Origin: Candidatus Altimarinota bacterium
GTDB taxonomy: Bacteria; Patescibacteriota; Gracilibacteria; BD1-5; UBA6164
DNA: 64,000 bases
NCBI GenBank assembly: GCA_022565555.1
Contig: JAIUMN010000001.1
Location: forward strand, 1-64,000
Direction: 5' to 3'
Both the position numbers and the translations under genes were made by a program. Within the stretch, counting starts at the first letter, position 1. Each line of letters opens with the position of its first letter. Positions 42,010-53,647 of the stretch are shown in pieces. The notes under the pieces were generated by a model, which made no database searches, was not told the DNA's origin, and was given only the letters and a program-made list of their open reading frames with translations.

Positions 42010-43257
42010 TTAACGAAGTCTCTCGATGACTTCTTCAAAGAAATGAGTAGGATAAGCTCAGCTGATAATTTCATATTCTCAGCTTTGATTATTTACAATA
42101 ACATTTCATGGAGTTCAACGTATTCAAAATACCTCTTGTCAAATACTCATATGAGTATCAATTCTGTCCTTCATCCTTCCATCTCAAATACATGCTTGGT
42201 AATCAGTTATATTAAAACTCATATTTTCAGAGTTAGCTACAGCAATGACATCATTTTGGGTAGATACTCACTGTTCAAAACCTTTATCAACAAGAGTATA
42301 AAATGCTTTTTCTCAAGCTTGCTCAGCAATACACTCGATAGCTTCTGGTACCTCTCTATTACGAAATGCCATATGTTGAAAGCGATTATTTATGATATCT
42401 GGATATGTATTGAGGATAGTGCTCACGGTCATATCATCAACATGCATACGCCTACAAAAAGGGCAACCAAAATCACTATACTCTATCCAGGTAAGCGGCG
42501 CGTTTGTATTTCCTTTTACATATGAAATTGCTTGTATTTGACTCAGTATATCTCTATCAACTATACTGAATCATCTTTCGCTTCTTAATGCAAACGAATC
42601 AAAGGAAGCTGCCTCACCAATTGCTAGGCTGTATTCGCCATTATGTAAGGTCGTGAGAAATGGAGTTATTTGTCACCCATCCCATAGCTGATCTGTACTA
42701 AATATAATAACTGGGAGTTTTGTAAGATTATTTTGCTGCAGCAGTTCACGCACTCAATCATCAGAAAAATCTTTGAGAACAAACTTTGCATCAATCAAAA
42801 ATGGGGATTGATTCAATTGCGCAAGTATATCTTCTGTCATACAGTCGTTACATCGTGCATCATCAAGTATAGTTATAACAACACCTTCTCATGTTTTACT
42901 TATTTGTTCTTCTCGTCTCTGAGTGAGGAGATGGAGCTCGTATTTTGCTTTTTGTCATATATACTCTATTATATAACGAACTCGTATATCTCTTTGGGAA
43001 GTTCAGAGTCGTGAGAGAGCATTATCTACTCAAGTCGCTACCTTTTCTAAATACACTCTATCATCTTTATTTATTTCAATGATTTGATCTACATATTCTC
43101 TATATATTCCTCAACGTGAAACGTTTTGTTCGAGATTATTGATAGCAAATATGTACTCACGCATAACAAATCCTTGAGACGAAGCATATCAGCTATGAAA
43201 TTGAGAAAACAGTATTCCAGTAAAAATAAGCACAAAGATAAAAATTTTTCTTCACAT
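42010..43257 (-). CDS. exported two-domain thioredoxin/DsbA-like protein
   Basis: 415 residues. ATG is followed directly by TGA (Gly): M-G-R-K-I-F-I-F-V-L-I-F, a signal segment. A first thioredoxin-like domain has DDARCNDCMTED (CxxC near residue 130) and ends near NNLTKLPVIIF; a second, DsbA-like, has WIEYSDFGCPFCRRMHVD (CPFC near residue 260) and VPEAIECIAEQAGEKAFYTL, with a cis-Pro region GIRGTPGNVIVNNQ. Two redox centres in one chain suggest disulfide formation plus isomerisation outside the membrane. Confidence 0.85.
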
Positions 43258-43302
43258 ACAGCCTGAGATTAAAAAGTAATAACATCAATATACCAAAAAA
43301 TA

Positions 43303-44328
43303 CTAAATATCAAATCAAATAAGCAGTGTCGCATCATAGGAGTCAAAATCTTGGAACTTTGGGACGAGGTAATTATGTACCGTAAGTCAAGGTGAGCTTG
43401 ATGAAACTTTTTTTCGTTTTATCTCATGAAACTCTACTACTGGAAATACTACTTTTTCTCCAGCCTGCATCACTATCGCTTCATCAGGATCGCGAAATGT
43501 ACTATCGTGGGTTGCGGCAAAAAGTACTTGTCTTCTTAGGCATTCATGTACTCCATGATTTCTTTCTTCCTCGTGCTCAAAGATATATCGCCTATCTTTT
43601 CCATCCAGAAGTACTACTTCTTTCAGTCCTTGTACTGAGAGTAAAATATTTTTTTCTTTTTCTATTGCTTCTTCAAGTGTTTCAGTCGCCATTCATTGAG
43701 TCTTTTCTCACGCAAAACCTCATCACAATTCTTCTCCTCAAGGAGAAGATGAGGCTGCAGAAATTTTTGTAGCTTGTTCCCTCTCCTTGAGGAGAGGGTT
43801 AGGGTGAGGTTTTGCGTGAAAGCTTCATACATCCTCTAAACACTGTATTTTCTTTCTCTCTGACTCATCCATAGAGTGAAGTGCATTGATGATTTTATAT
43901 ACTTTTTCGATATTTGGAATATATTGCGCCTCAAGGTCTCCTACCGCTCAAGCGGAACTTCTCGCAAAAAATGTTCCATAGTTAAACAGATAGTGAAAAA
44001 TATTATTTTTAGAAAAAGCGGTATCACGAATATTACGGAAGTGAATTGACATATGAAACTTGGAAAAAAGTCCATTTCGTACTTTTACGATGATTTTTTC
44101 GTTTGAGATACAAAAATATGACTTCGTCCAGAAAAAATAATACCACGCTGTAATACTTACTCCTCATACAAGTATTAATATAAGTATAAAAAGTATACTC
44201 CAAGAAAATATATATCAGAAAATCCCAACTATCACAAGGTAGGGAAGCAATATACTCAGTATCTTGAATATAAGTACAAAAATATGTTGATGTACTTGAT
44301 AGAGGATAGTGTCGTTGTAGTGCTGCAT
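43303..44328 (-). CDS. membrane protein with PH-like domain and palindromic insertion
   Basis: 341 residues. Two membrane segments, IFVLIFKILSILLPYLVI and SILFILILILVGGVSIT, are followed by FCISNEKIIVKVRNGLFSKF and IHFRNIRDTAFSKN, which look like a bacterial PH (YdbS/bPH2) domain. Residues of about 171-207 (AKPHPNPLLKEREQATKI and on) are encoded by a palindromic element at 43709-43818; the frame continues in EEAIEKEKNILLSVQGLKEV. The C-terminal domain (HDSTFRDPDEAIVMQAGEKV) is not recognised. Confidence 0.75.
43709..43818. repeat. palindromic element, copy in the PH-like gene
   Basis: 110 bp bounded by perfect 14-bp inverted repeats CACGCAAAACCTCA / TGAGGTTTTGCGTG. Inside are CTTCTCCTCAAGGAGAAG and CCCTCTCCTTGAGGAGAGGG, two near-perfect palindromes, separated by GCTGCAGAAATTTTTGTAGC. 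Frame is preserved; five in-frame TGA would be stops in the standard code. Confidence 0.93.
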
Positions 44329-44331
44329 GAT

Positions 44332-44844
44332 TTAGAGTAAATTTTTTACGAACTTCTGAAGTTGTCCTTTTCCGAGAAGTCCAAGTTTTCCATTTTGAAT
44401 TTGAAAATAGCTATTGAGAATGTATGGAACTTCTTGTATAGGTTTTATACTATACTTTTTTTCAAAACTTTCAAAAAAATGTTCATAGGCAATCTGGCAT
44501 TCAGGAAGAAGTGCTGAAACTATGACTCATACTTTCTTCTCTGTGAGAGCTTCACCACAGATATCAAGAAAGTTTTTAAGGACTCAAGAAATTGCATAAT
44601 GGTATACGGGAAATCCTAATATAACAATTTTAGATGCCTTAAGTTTTTGATATATTTCTTGTATATCATCATGATACTCTCAAAGTTCCCGCCCGTCACA
44701 AAACTCAAGAGTTTTTTCTCGCAAGTCTATAATCTCTACTTCAAAATCTCAAGATTTTACAAGCATATCTTGAAATTCCCTTAGTATCGCATCTGTCAAG
44801 GAGTTTTTTCTGAGTGATGGCTGGAGAAGGATTATTTTTTTCAT
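44332..44844 (-). CDS. NADPH-dependent FMN reductase / flavodoxin-like protein
   Basis: 170 residues: MKKIILLQPSLRKNSLTDAI gives the flavin phosphate-binding loop (PSLRKNSLT), and KIVILGFPVYHYAISGVLKN with FLDICGEALTEKKVGVIVSA completes the flavodoxin-like fold of NAD(P)H:FMN reductases. Redox partner unknown. Starts 9 bp after lepA, in one operon with the PH-like gene. Confidence 0.85.
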
Positions 44845-44853
44845 TATAAAGGA

Positions 44854-46737
44854 TTACTTCTTTAATAAATTCACAAATGCCTCACTTGGGAGACTGACTT
44901 TTCAAAATTGTTTCATTTTTTTCTTTCCTTTTTTTTGCTTGTCAAGAAGTTTATTTTTACGAGTTACGTCTCATCCATAAAGATGTCAAATAACATCTTT
45001 ACGAAATGCTGAGAGCGTTTCACGCGCAACTACATTTGATCATATTGCTGCTTGGAGGGCAATTGCAAACTGTGCTCTTGGAACTGATTCTTTCAGATTT
45101 TTTACTATTTTCCCACCTATATACCTGGCTTGATCACGGTGACAGAGAAGTGAAAGAGCAGCGATTCGCTCCCCTGCTATCATGGTATCAAGCTTTACAA
45201 TATCATCTTCCTTATACTTCAAAAATTCATAATTAAGAGAAGCATATCAGCTTGAAAGTGACTTCATCTCATCATAAAAGTCTCAAATCAACTCACTCAT
45301 AGGAAGCTCATAACTGAGCATTACACGTGTCTCATCGATAAATTGCTGATTGCAAAATACTCCTCTTCGTTCCTGACAGAGCTGCATCAAAGTCCCTACA
45401 TAGCCTGTTGGAGTAATAATTTCAACTTTTGCAATTGGCTCTAAAATACCCTCACAGGTTTCTCTTGCTGGTAAGTCTTCGGGGTTTGAAACAAGAAGCA
45501 GAGTCTTTGTATTTCCTCACTCTTCAAAAATCTGAGGACTTAAACGAGAATACTCAGAACTTTTATCACCATACATACGAACTTTATAGGTTACTTGTGG
45601 AGAAGTCATGATGACATCCATATCAAACTCGCGATAGAGACGTTCCTTTACGATATCAAGGTGGAGAAGTCCAAGAAAACCACAACGAAATCATTGTCCA
45701 AGTGCCGTTGAAGCTTCAGCTTCTTTTTGAAGTGCTGAATCATTGAGCATCAGACGCTCCATGGCGTCTGCGAGTTGTGGATATTCCTCAGTTGCTAGAG
45801 GAAATACTCAAGCATAGATAAATGGGGTCACTTTTTTAAATCCATCGATTGCTTTTGCTTCTTCAGGCCTCATTCGTGGTCACTCAACTTGTTCTGATTT
45901 CCAAAGAGTATCTCAAACTTTTGCATCCCGTATGGATTTAAGTCATGTTACCACATATCATACAGAGCCATTATGTATAACAGTATCACTTGTATATCCT
46001 GGCTCAAAATACCCAACATCAAGGGCTTCTATTTTTTTTCATGTATTGAGGAAGTGAAGGGTATCTCACTTTTTTATTTCTCCGGAAAATATTTTCACGT
46101 AACTTACAACACCTCTATACACATCATACTGGCTATCAAAAACGAGTGCTTTGAGTTCTTGCTTAGAGACGTCAGTATTTCAGATATACACTTCAGGCTC
46201 AGGAACACGAGTGAGAACAGCATCAAGCACTGCTTCAACATTTTGTCCTGTCTTTGCTGAGATTGGAATGATATCTTCCCGTTTACATCAGAGAAGATGA
46301 ATAATCTCTTCACTTACTCGCTCGACATCCGCCGCTGGAAGATCTATCTTGTTGATGACTGGAATAATTTCAAGTTCGTTTTCTATTGCCATATACACGT
46401 TAGAAAGTGTCTGAGCTTCTATCCCTTGTGCAGCATCTACTACAAGGAGACAACCTTCAACAGAAGCAAGACTTCGTGAGACTTCGTATTGAAAATCCAC
46501 ATGTCATGGAGTATCTATAATATTGAGTTCATACCCTTTCCAATTCATACGAACTGGTTGAAGCTTGATAGTAATACCACGTTCTTGCTCAAGTTCCATA
46601 GTATCAAGCATCTGCCCGTGTTTCATATCACGCATTTCAATCGTTCCTGTAATCTCAAGAAGTCTATCGGCAAGCGTAGATTTTCCGTGGTCAATATGTG
46701 CGATAATACAAAAGTTCCGAGTCTTTGCGAGTTCCAT
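44854..46737 (-). CDS. lepA: elongation factor 4 (LepA)
   Basis: 627 residues. GTPase motifs [43 protein letters not shown] and [11 protein letters not shown]; LepA-specific [26 protein letters not shown] and C-terminal [18 protein letters not shown] and [27 protein letters not shown] codons give Gly at conserved sites (TPGHVDF, GHLYGGD). LepA back-translocates stalled ribosomes. Confidence 0.97.
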
Positions 46738-46799
46738 AGAAAGTACTTATAAATATTTTCGCGCAGTATATGGAGATAGTATAAAAAGTAAAGTGAGTC

Positions 46800-49700
46800 T
46801 TATTTACTCGGAAGTAAAAATATGATCTCAGCGCGAACTCGTGTACGGACTTGAAGTTCTTTGAGTGCCATAGTAGGAGGAAACGCGAGGATAAATAAAT
46901 GCCACATACCTAAGAAGGCTATGATTATTATAGTTCCAAGTAAGAAAAATCTTCTCAGTATAATACTTGAACCATCTGGAGATAGAACTTCACCTTCTGC
47001 ATTCGCTTGCGAAATAAACCTAAGTGTAGGAGTTCTTGGAGTTGAACCAGGACGAGGAGTATTCCAGTACTCCATTCTCTGAGATTGAAGTGTAAAAGTC
47101 CGTGGGCGTAACTCAAAAATATTTCAAAACATATCAGTAAGCACATATGTTACTTCATGTTTTCATGCTCATATATTTTTTGTAGTAAAAGTATATCTTC
47201 CTGAGGCTCAAGTTGTAAGAGAGAAAAATCTTTGATCTCGTATAAATCACTCAAGCTGACTATAAGGAAAAGTTTCTCATGAAACTCTGAGTCCATCATA
47301 CTTAAGAGCTCTCGCAGAAAATCAAAATACATTTTTAACATAGTTTTCATAGTGCTCATCGCTGAGTTCAGAACGGATATATTCTGGATGAAAGACTGGT
47401 ATATATCTTCACTTATATGATATTCACTCACGAACTTTTGTTTCCCATACTATATCTTGCACTATTTCATTATTACAAATAAGCGCTATTCTCCCTCTTT
47501 GATTTCAGAGTGTGAGTTTCGTTTGTGGGCGAAAAAATCTCTTTTGTTCTCACGGTTCAAGATAATCTCACAGTAGAAATCTAAATTTTCTTTTTGCTCT
47601 ATCTTCTAAGTAACAGCCATATAAATCTCTGGCTTCAAGATTTGTATTTCTAAGTTCTATAAACTCCTTCATATCAGAACCTATAGGATCAGCTAAGAAA
47701 TCATGTATTTCAAGTCCATCGTGTAAAAGGGTATTAAAAAGTCATGGTTCAGTGTTTTTTTTCTTTTTATTTTTCAAAGTTCAACTTATTTCTTTTCACT
47801 CAACTATAACAAAAAACGAAGAAGTTCAGAGAAGTATTTCATCATCATATATTTCAAAGGTGATTTCATATTCTCATGTTTCAATCCAGTATGCTGGAGG
47901 ATTATTATGTTCAAAAAGAAGTTCTCAATTTTTATACCATACATAATTCAGTCATCTTTTTTTATATTCGATTTCTCAGATAAGATTTACTGAACATTTC
48001 TCAACTTCTACACATATAAGCTCCTGTTTTTCGGCATCGTACTCTTTTTCCTTGCCTATTCTTCATTGTAAATGAATATTTATTTTTCAGATATCAAAAG
48101 CAGTATTTTCAATATTTTTATTATTTTTTACTATAACATTAGTATCATATTCTAAATTTTCATCATCCCATATATTTCTTACAAAAAATATAAATTCTCG
48201 CTTATTTACTTCGAAACGATTTTCGTATACTGTAAGGGAAAGTTCATGATCTCACTCTGGAAAAGTTACAATTCATGGATTACAGCGTGTATGTGTAGTT
48301 GGGTGATTAGGAACTCAAACTCAGAAATCCCATAAACATCTCTCTGAGCTGTGTCACTGTTTATAATCAAGATTTATTTTACAATCTTTTTTGAGGCATC
48401 GAAAAAATTTTCCAGTATCATCCATAGCTTCAAGTCAACTCTGTACTATGATTCTTGGAAGCTTTATATCAATCTTTCATACTTTTTCTCAAGAACTGAG
48501 AGCAAGAGATTGCCTTTTTTCAGGTGGTAAATATCAAAGATTACGAACGGTAAATTTTTGTTCATAAATATTTTTTTCTCAAGATTTTTCTTCGACTGTG
48601 ATGGATACCTCATGAACTCAAAGTGGAAATACAACAGTATTCGGATTACACTTTTCTTCTTCTCAAGTTGTTTCTCAAAATCAGAAATCAGTAAAACAAG
48701 TATAATTTCGTAAAGGAAAATGACTTGAAAAACTTGTTCTGTAATCAAGGTTTACTCGACAATCTTGACGACTTCTATCACAATCATAGGCGTTTAATGA
48801 ATCAGGTATAGGGCTTATATCAGTAGGCCTTTGAAATTCATAAATAATAGAAAATTCTTGAGTTTTATCCTTATCTTCTGCTTGAATTAGTTCTTCACTT
48901 TCAGGAATACTTGTGTCATCATACATACAATCAGGATGCGACACGTATCATACTTCCTGTATATTTGAGAGTATACTTGGTCCGATTCAGCGTATTTCGA
49001 GTAAATCTTCACTCCTACAGAGGAGGTTTTCCTCTCGGTAGACTATGATGTTACCCGCGATACTTGCTCATATTCATCTAATAGTAATAAGCTCCTCGTA
49101 AGTTGCAAGATTTATATGCATGAGCTCTATATCTCCCTCTTCTCCTACCTCTTCTACAACTGGTATATTCTCATTTTCAGATCAAGTACCTCATCATCAT
49201 ATATGTAAGTCTTCGTTCTCGCTCTCATCTATATCATTATTCTCAGTGTTTTCTCATCACTCGACTACCTCATCAAGAATATCTCAAGAGTCTTGATTAT
49301 TATATTCCTCTAATATTTCATTCTCATTTTCATCACGTATATCTCAATTTTCCTCTCTATCTTCTTGTATAGAATCGTCTATAATTTCAGTAGTATCATC
49401 TATACAGTCAGTTGGGTCGATATATCACGATTCTTTTATATCTTCAAGCCTTGCTGGTCAAACTCAAGATACATTGAGTAATTCCTCTATATCACAAAAG
49501 GGCGAAATCTCTCTATAATTAATAATATTTTGCGCCGTAGCATTTCAAATTCATCGAATACTTTTCAGCTCTTCGACTGTTGCAGTATTTATATTTATAC
49601 CCTCTCTCTGAGTCTCATCTATATCACCTATATTTGTATGTTCTTCTTCACTATATTCAGTACTCTCACTATCTTCACCTAGCTCTATATCTCAATCATT

Positions 49701-50126
49701 ATTTATATTTTCTTCATTTTTGTTATCTTCTAATATATCATTTTCTTGCATTATTTCATTTCCTATACTCTCTTCATCTTCATTTTGATATGCATCTCAA
49801 TTTTCTCAAGCTCACTCATATTCTAATATAGTATCGGTTTCTTCTCAAGTTATATTTTCTACTACCTTATCCTCTCATCACTCATTCTCAAAACCTTCAT
49901 CTTCTTTTGATATACTTTCTTCTTCTAATACTTCTTCCTCAATAACTTCTACCTGCTCTTCTTCAATTATGTCTTCGATTTCGGATTCTTCATAAGTAAT
50001 TACCTTCTCAACAACTTCTACAATCTCAGCCTCAAGAGATTCTTCAGCATATATAGGCTGAAAAAATACTCACACGTGTGAGAATAATAATGAAAAAAGG
50101 AGTATATTTGCAAGAAATCGTTTCAT
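46800..50126 (-). CDS. 1108-residue exported protein with two ComEA-like HhH domains and a lamin-tail domain
   Basis: Signal peptide MKRFLANILLFSLLFSHVG, then a very acidic region. Two ComEA-type helix-hairpin-helix domains follow: INTATVEELKSIRGIGNATA with LLNVSGVGPARLEDI, and INLATYEELITIRGIGASIA with LLEIRGIGPSILSNI, separated by another acidic linker. Then come several beta-domain segments with Cys pairs (CDRSRQDCRVNLDY, CLKKDCKINLDY), a lamin-tail domain (GLEIHDFLADPIGSDMKEFI, ELRNTNLEARDLYG) and a C-terminal membrane anchor (FFLLGTIIIIAFLGMWHLF). A surface-anchored DNA-binding or scaffold role is plausible; ComEA-like HhH bind DNA in uptake systems. Confidence 0.82.
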
Positions 50127-50229
50127 ACTATTTATACCGAAACGAAAATAAGTATATATTTTTATATACAGAAAATACTCTCTTGCAAATATAAAAATTT
50201 TTTTTGCTTGTTACTTTCCAAATGTATGG

Positions 50230-50280
50230 AAAAAGTAAGAAAAAAAGAACTACTTTCATAATTCTTTTTTTCTTACTAGA
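50230..50280 (-). terminator. terminator of the peroxiredoxin gene
   Basis: AGTAAGAAAAAAAGAA and TTCTTTTTTTCTTACT are exact complements (16-bp stem, 12-base loop), just after the stop codon at 50282. Confidence 0.8.
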
Positions 50281-50281
50281 T

Positions 50282-50893
50282 TTATTTCTGAAGCTCTTCA
50301 CCAACTTCCCCTGATATCTTGATAGATGGGGTAAGAGTTTTTGAACCTATTACCCACTTTGCAGGACAAGCTGTCCCAGGATTTTTCTCCATAAACTGAA
50401 GTGCTTCTATCTTACGAATAAGCTCCGCACTATTTCTTCCCAGTGGACCACTTGTTACCTCAATTCATTTTACGATTCCATTTGGATCGATGATAAATGT
50501 TCCTCTTCCCGCAATACCTGTTTCTTCGTCTAAGATATTATACATCTCAGCGATTCGAGTCGTATGATCAGCAAGCATTTTATAAGGAAATTTCTTCATA
50601 AGCATCTCATGCTTTACCCATGCTCTGTGAGAGTATACAGTATCAGTTGAAGCCGCAAGCACCTCGACTCCTAAGTCATGAAAAGTTTGTTCTTCATCTG
50701 CCATATCTTTGAGTTCCGTAGGACATACAAAGGTAAAGTCAGCTGGATAGTAAAAAAGCACTACCCACTTTCCTTTCAGATTTTCTAAACTGATTTTTTC
50801 TTCATCATCTGTTTTTGGATTATAGGCAGGAAGAGTAAAATCTGGGGCCTTTGTATCGATTTTTACATATTCTGGAAGTTCATATTCACACAT
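50282..50893 (-). CDS. 2-Cys peroxiredoxin (AhpC/Prx family)
   Basis: 203 residues. Peroxidatic Cys in YYPADFTFVCPTELKDMAD (near residue 57), VLAASTDTVYSHRAWVKHE, GRGTFIIDPNGIVKGIEVTS, resolving Cys in NPGTACPAKWVIGSKTL. It reduces peroxides using thioredoxin-type donors. Gly of IVKGIEV is TGA. It stands alone with its own terminator. Confidence 0.96.
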
Positions 50894-51052
50894 AATTGTT
50901 ATAACTTAAGAATTAAAGCTCATTGAGTCTATGGATTATATAAGAAATTCAAGTTTCATATCAAAAAATACATTGAAAATATAAATTAATCCTTACTATG
51001 AAAGTGATACAATTAATATTACTCTTTATGAAGACTTTTTATCCTAATACTC

Positions 51053-51481
51053 GTGACTGCCACTACCGTATTTTCAGCAAAGGCAATTCTTAGAAATCCT
51101 GAGTGAAAATTTGCACTCTGCATGAAAGAAATGCTCGTAAACGGAGAGCTTCACTCACGCTTTGATATACCATGAGGCGGGATTGACCATGGAGAAGATG
51201 CTCTCACGACGCTTCGTCGAGAAATACTTGAAGAAATGTGACTTCAAGCCACTCATATAAATCCTCGTCCAAAGTACTTCTGTATATGAGAAAGTTCAGA
51301 TGGAAACACTCCACTTGTACTTGTATTTTATGAAGTAGAGGTAGAAAATTTTAACTACACTCCAACAGAAGAGTGTCGCGAGATGCGATTTTTTACACTC
51401 GATGAAGCACTTGAATCAGATATCTATCATGCTGTAAGGACAAGCCTTGAAGAAGTTAAGAGATTATTTGGAGAGTTTTAA
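51053..51481 (+). CDS. Nudix hydrolase
   Basis: 142 residues. The Nudix box is GGIDHGEDALTTLRREILEE followed by MGL, matching GX5EX7REUXEEXGU. The start is inferred as GTG at 51053 (TATTVFSAKAILRNPEGKF follows); the nearby ATG at 51029 is in another frame that stops after 19 codons. Nudix enzymes cleave nucleoside diphosphate derivatives, often for housecleaning. It overlaps the recG stop by 3 bp in convergent orientation. Confidence 0.88.
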
Positions 51482-53490
51482 TTTTTCTTCTTCTCAAACA
51501 TCTCCTCAATATCCTCACGTATCTGAGAAACCAATTGTAAATCTGTAATATCAGCGATTTTGAGATCTGGAATTCCAGATTGACGCACTCCGTAAACCTC
51601 TCACGGACCACGTATCTCAAGGTCAATTTCTGAGAGTTCAAAACCATTATTGGTTTGCTCCATCGCTTTGAGCCTATCAGTTGAATTTCCAGTTGTAGGA
51701 AAAAGATAACAATATGATTGATACTTCCCTCGTCCAACTCGACCTCGAAACTGATGCAATTGCGAAAGCCCGAATCGTTCCGCTCACTCTATGCACATTA
51801 TAGAGGCATTAGGGACATCAACTCATACCTCAACCACAGAAGTACTTGAGAGTACTTGGATTTTATTTTCCTTAAAGTCTCGCATGATTTGTTCTTTTTC
51901 TTTTGATTTCATCTTTCCATGTAGAAGACCTACCTGAAAGGGATGAAAAATATCTACAAGAGATTCATAAGTTGAAATCGCATTTGCAAGATCCATTTTT
52001 TCAGATTCTTCCACAAGTGGCGATATCCAAAATACTTGCCTTCCCTTTTCAAGTTCATTTCGTATGAAAAGTTCTATTTGCTGACGTTCTGAATCATTTT
52101 TCGCAACCTTGGTATATATCTCTTTTCTTCATTTTGGGTACTCTGAAATAATCGAGAGATCCTGATCTCCATAGAGTGTGAGCGCAAGTGTACGAGGAAT
52201 CGGGGTGGCAGTCATATTGAGATTATGCGGGATGAGTCCGCTTTTATTTCCCCATCACTTCTCCAGTACCTCTCGCTGACGAACTCAAAATCGATGCTGT
52301 TCATCTATGACAACAAATCAGAGATTATAAAAAAATACATCTTCCTGCACGAGTGCGTGCGTCCCAATGATGACATCAAGATTTGAGGATTTGAGAAGTG
52401 CTTTGATTTCTCATTTTTTCTTCGCAGGAGTACTTCATACCAGAAGTTCACATGAAAGCCCAAATTCAAACAACATATTTTGCATCGAAAGAAAATGCTG
52501 ACGCGCAAGGATTTCAGTTGGCGCCATAATAGAAACTTGGATTTTACGTTCAAGTATTTCACTTTGCCTTATAGCATGCATAGTAGCAATGAGTGCTACA
52601 ACCGTCTTCCCCGTTCCAACATCTCACTCAAGAAGTCGTTGCATTGAGTGGGTTTTTTCCATATCTTTGAGTACTTGAAAGAGTGCTATTTTTTGTCCTC
52701 AAGTAAGCTCAAAAGGGAGTTTTGACATAACAGTTTTCACTAACTCAGCATCAAGTGGAATCGGAAGAGACTTTCCTTCGCTTGCGTCAAACTTTTTATG
52801 CTTGGAGGATATCGCTTCATAATTGATAGCGTAGAGTTCTTCATAGGCGAGTCGATACTTTGCAAGCTCGATATCATGACTATTTTTTGGAAAATGTATC
52901 TTATGAAATGCTTCTTTTCGACTGATAAAGCTATATTTTTTTATGATTTCTTCGGGAAGATTTTCCTCGATATCCACGGTATATTTCTCAAGATTTCACA
53001 TCTTAGACTCTATCCACTTTCCTGGTATATACTGCGCGTCTGAGTAGATAGGAACCACTGAGCCACCGATTTTTGCAAGATCAGTTTCTACTTCAGGACT
53101 TGGAAATGAGAGCTTTCCATACTCATACTTAGGCTTCCCTGAGAGAATCACTTTTTTTCACTTATATCGCTCCATCTGACTTGCAAGGTACTTCCTATTA
53201 AACCAAACTGCTTCGGCTAAATATCACGATTTGTCTTCTATAACTGCTTTTGTGAGTATCTTATTTCCACTTGTTCGACTGTTTTCTATAGAGAGAAGTG
53301 TGATGAGAATCGTATTTTTTTCTTTGAGCGCTATCATCGAGAAACTATCAAGTACTTGCGTTCTATCCTCATAATCACGTGGGAAAAACCTCAACATATC
53401 CCACACTGTACAAATCCCCGCCTTTTCAAGCGCCTTGATATAATTATCAGTCGTACGAAGGATTGTTTTTGTAAGTGGAGTTTGAAGCAT
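51478..53490 (-). CDS. recG: ATP-dependent DNA helicase RecG
   Basis: 670 residues. Wedge-like OB domain at the N-terminus; then [17 protein letters not shown] (motif I), [12 protein letters not shown] (Ia), [14 protein letters not shown] (II), [17 protein letters not shown] (III), [20 protein letters not shown] and [20 protein letters not shown] (V-VI). RecG regresses stalled forks and migrates Holliday junctions. TGA encodes Gly in the GTGKT and QFRGRVGR regions' surroundings and elsewhere. Confidence 0.97.
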
Positions 53491-53498
53491 ATGAATTA

Positions 53499-53547
53499 AC
53501 CCTATCTTGAATTCTTTTCCCTGAAATCAAGGAAAGAGGTGCAAGTA
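53499..53547. repeat. partial palindromic element, intergenic
   Basis: CCCTATCTTGAATTCTTTTC, then CCTGAAATCAAGGAAAGAGG and TGCAAGT resembles one hairpin and joining segment of the other copies. A degraded half copy between recG and rsmG, 100 bp from the full copy inside rsmG. Confidence 0.5.
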
Positions 53548-53647
53548 AACTAAAATATATACTAAGTATAATTATTTTCTCAAAAATTCAAAACTTGCTT
53601 TTTAGGGCATTTTTTATACTATCGTGACATATCATTTATTGTCACCC

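Noticed and set aside
46800-50126. Split of the large HhH protein into several genes
   Set aside because: Reading with UGA=Gly gives one unbroken frame; I followed it codon by codon through 47076-47480 and found no TAA or TAG.
51029-51085. ATG start of the Nudix gene at 51029
   Set aside because: This ATG is in another frame, which stops at TAG after 19 codons; the Nudix frame opens downstream and has GTG at 51053.
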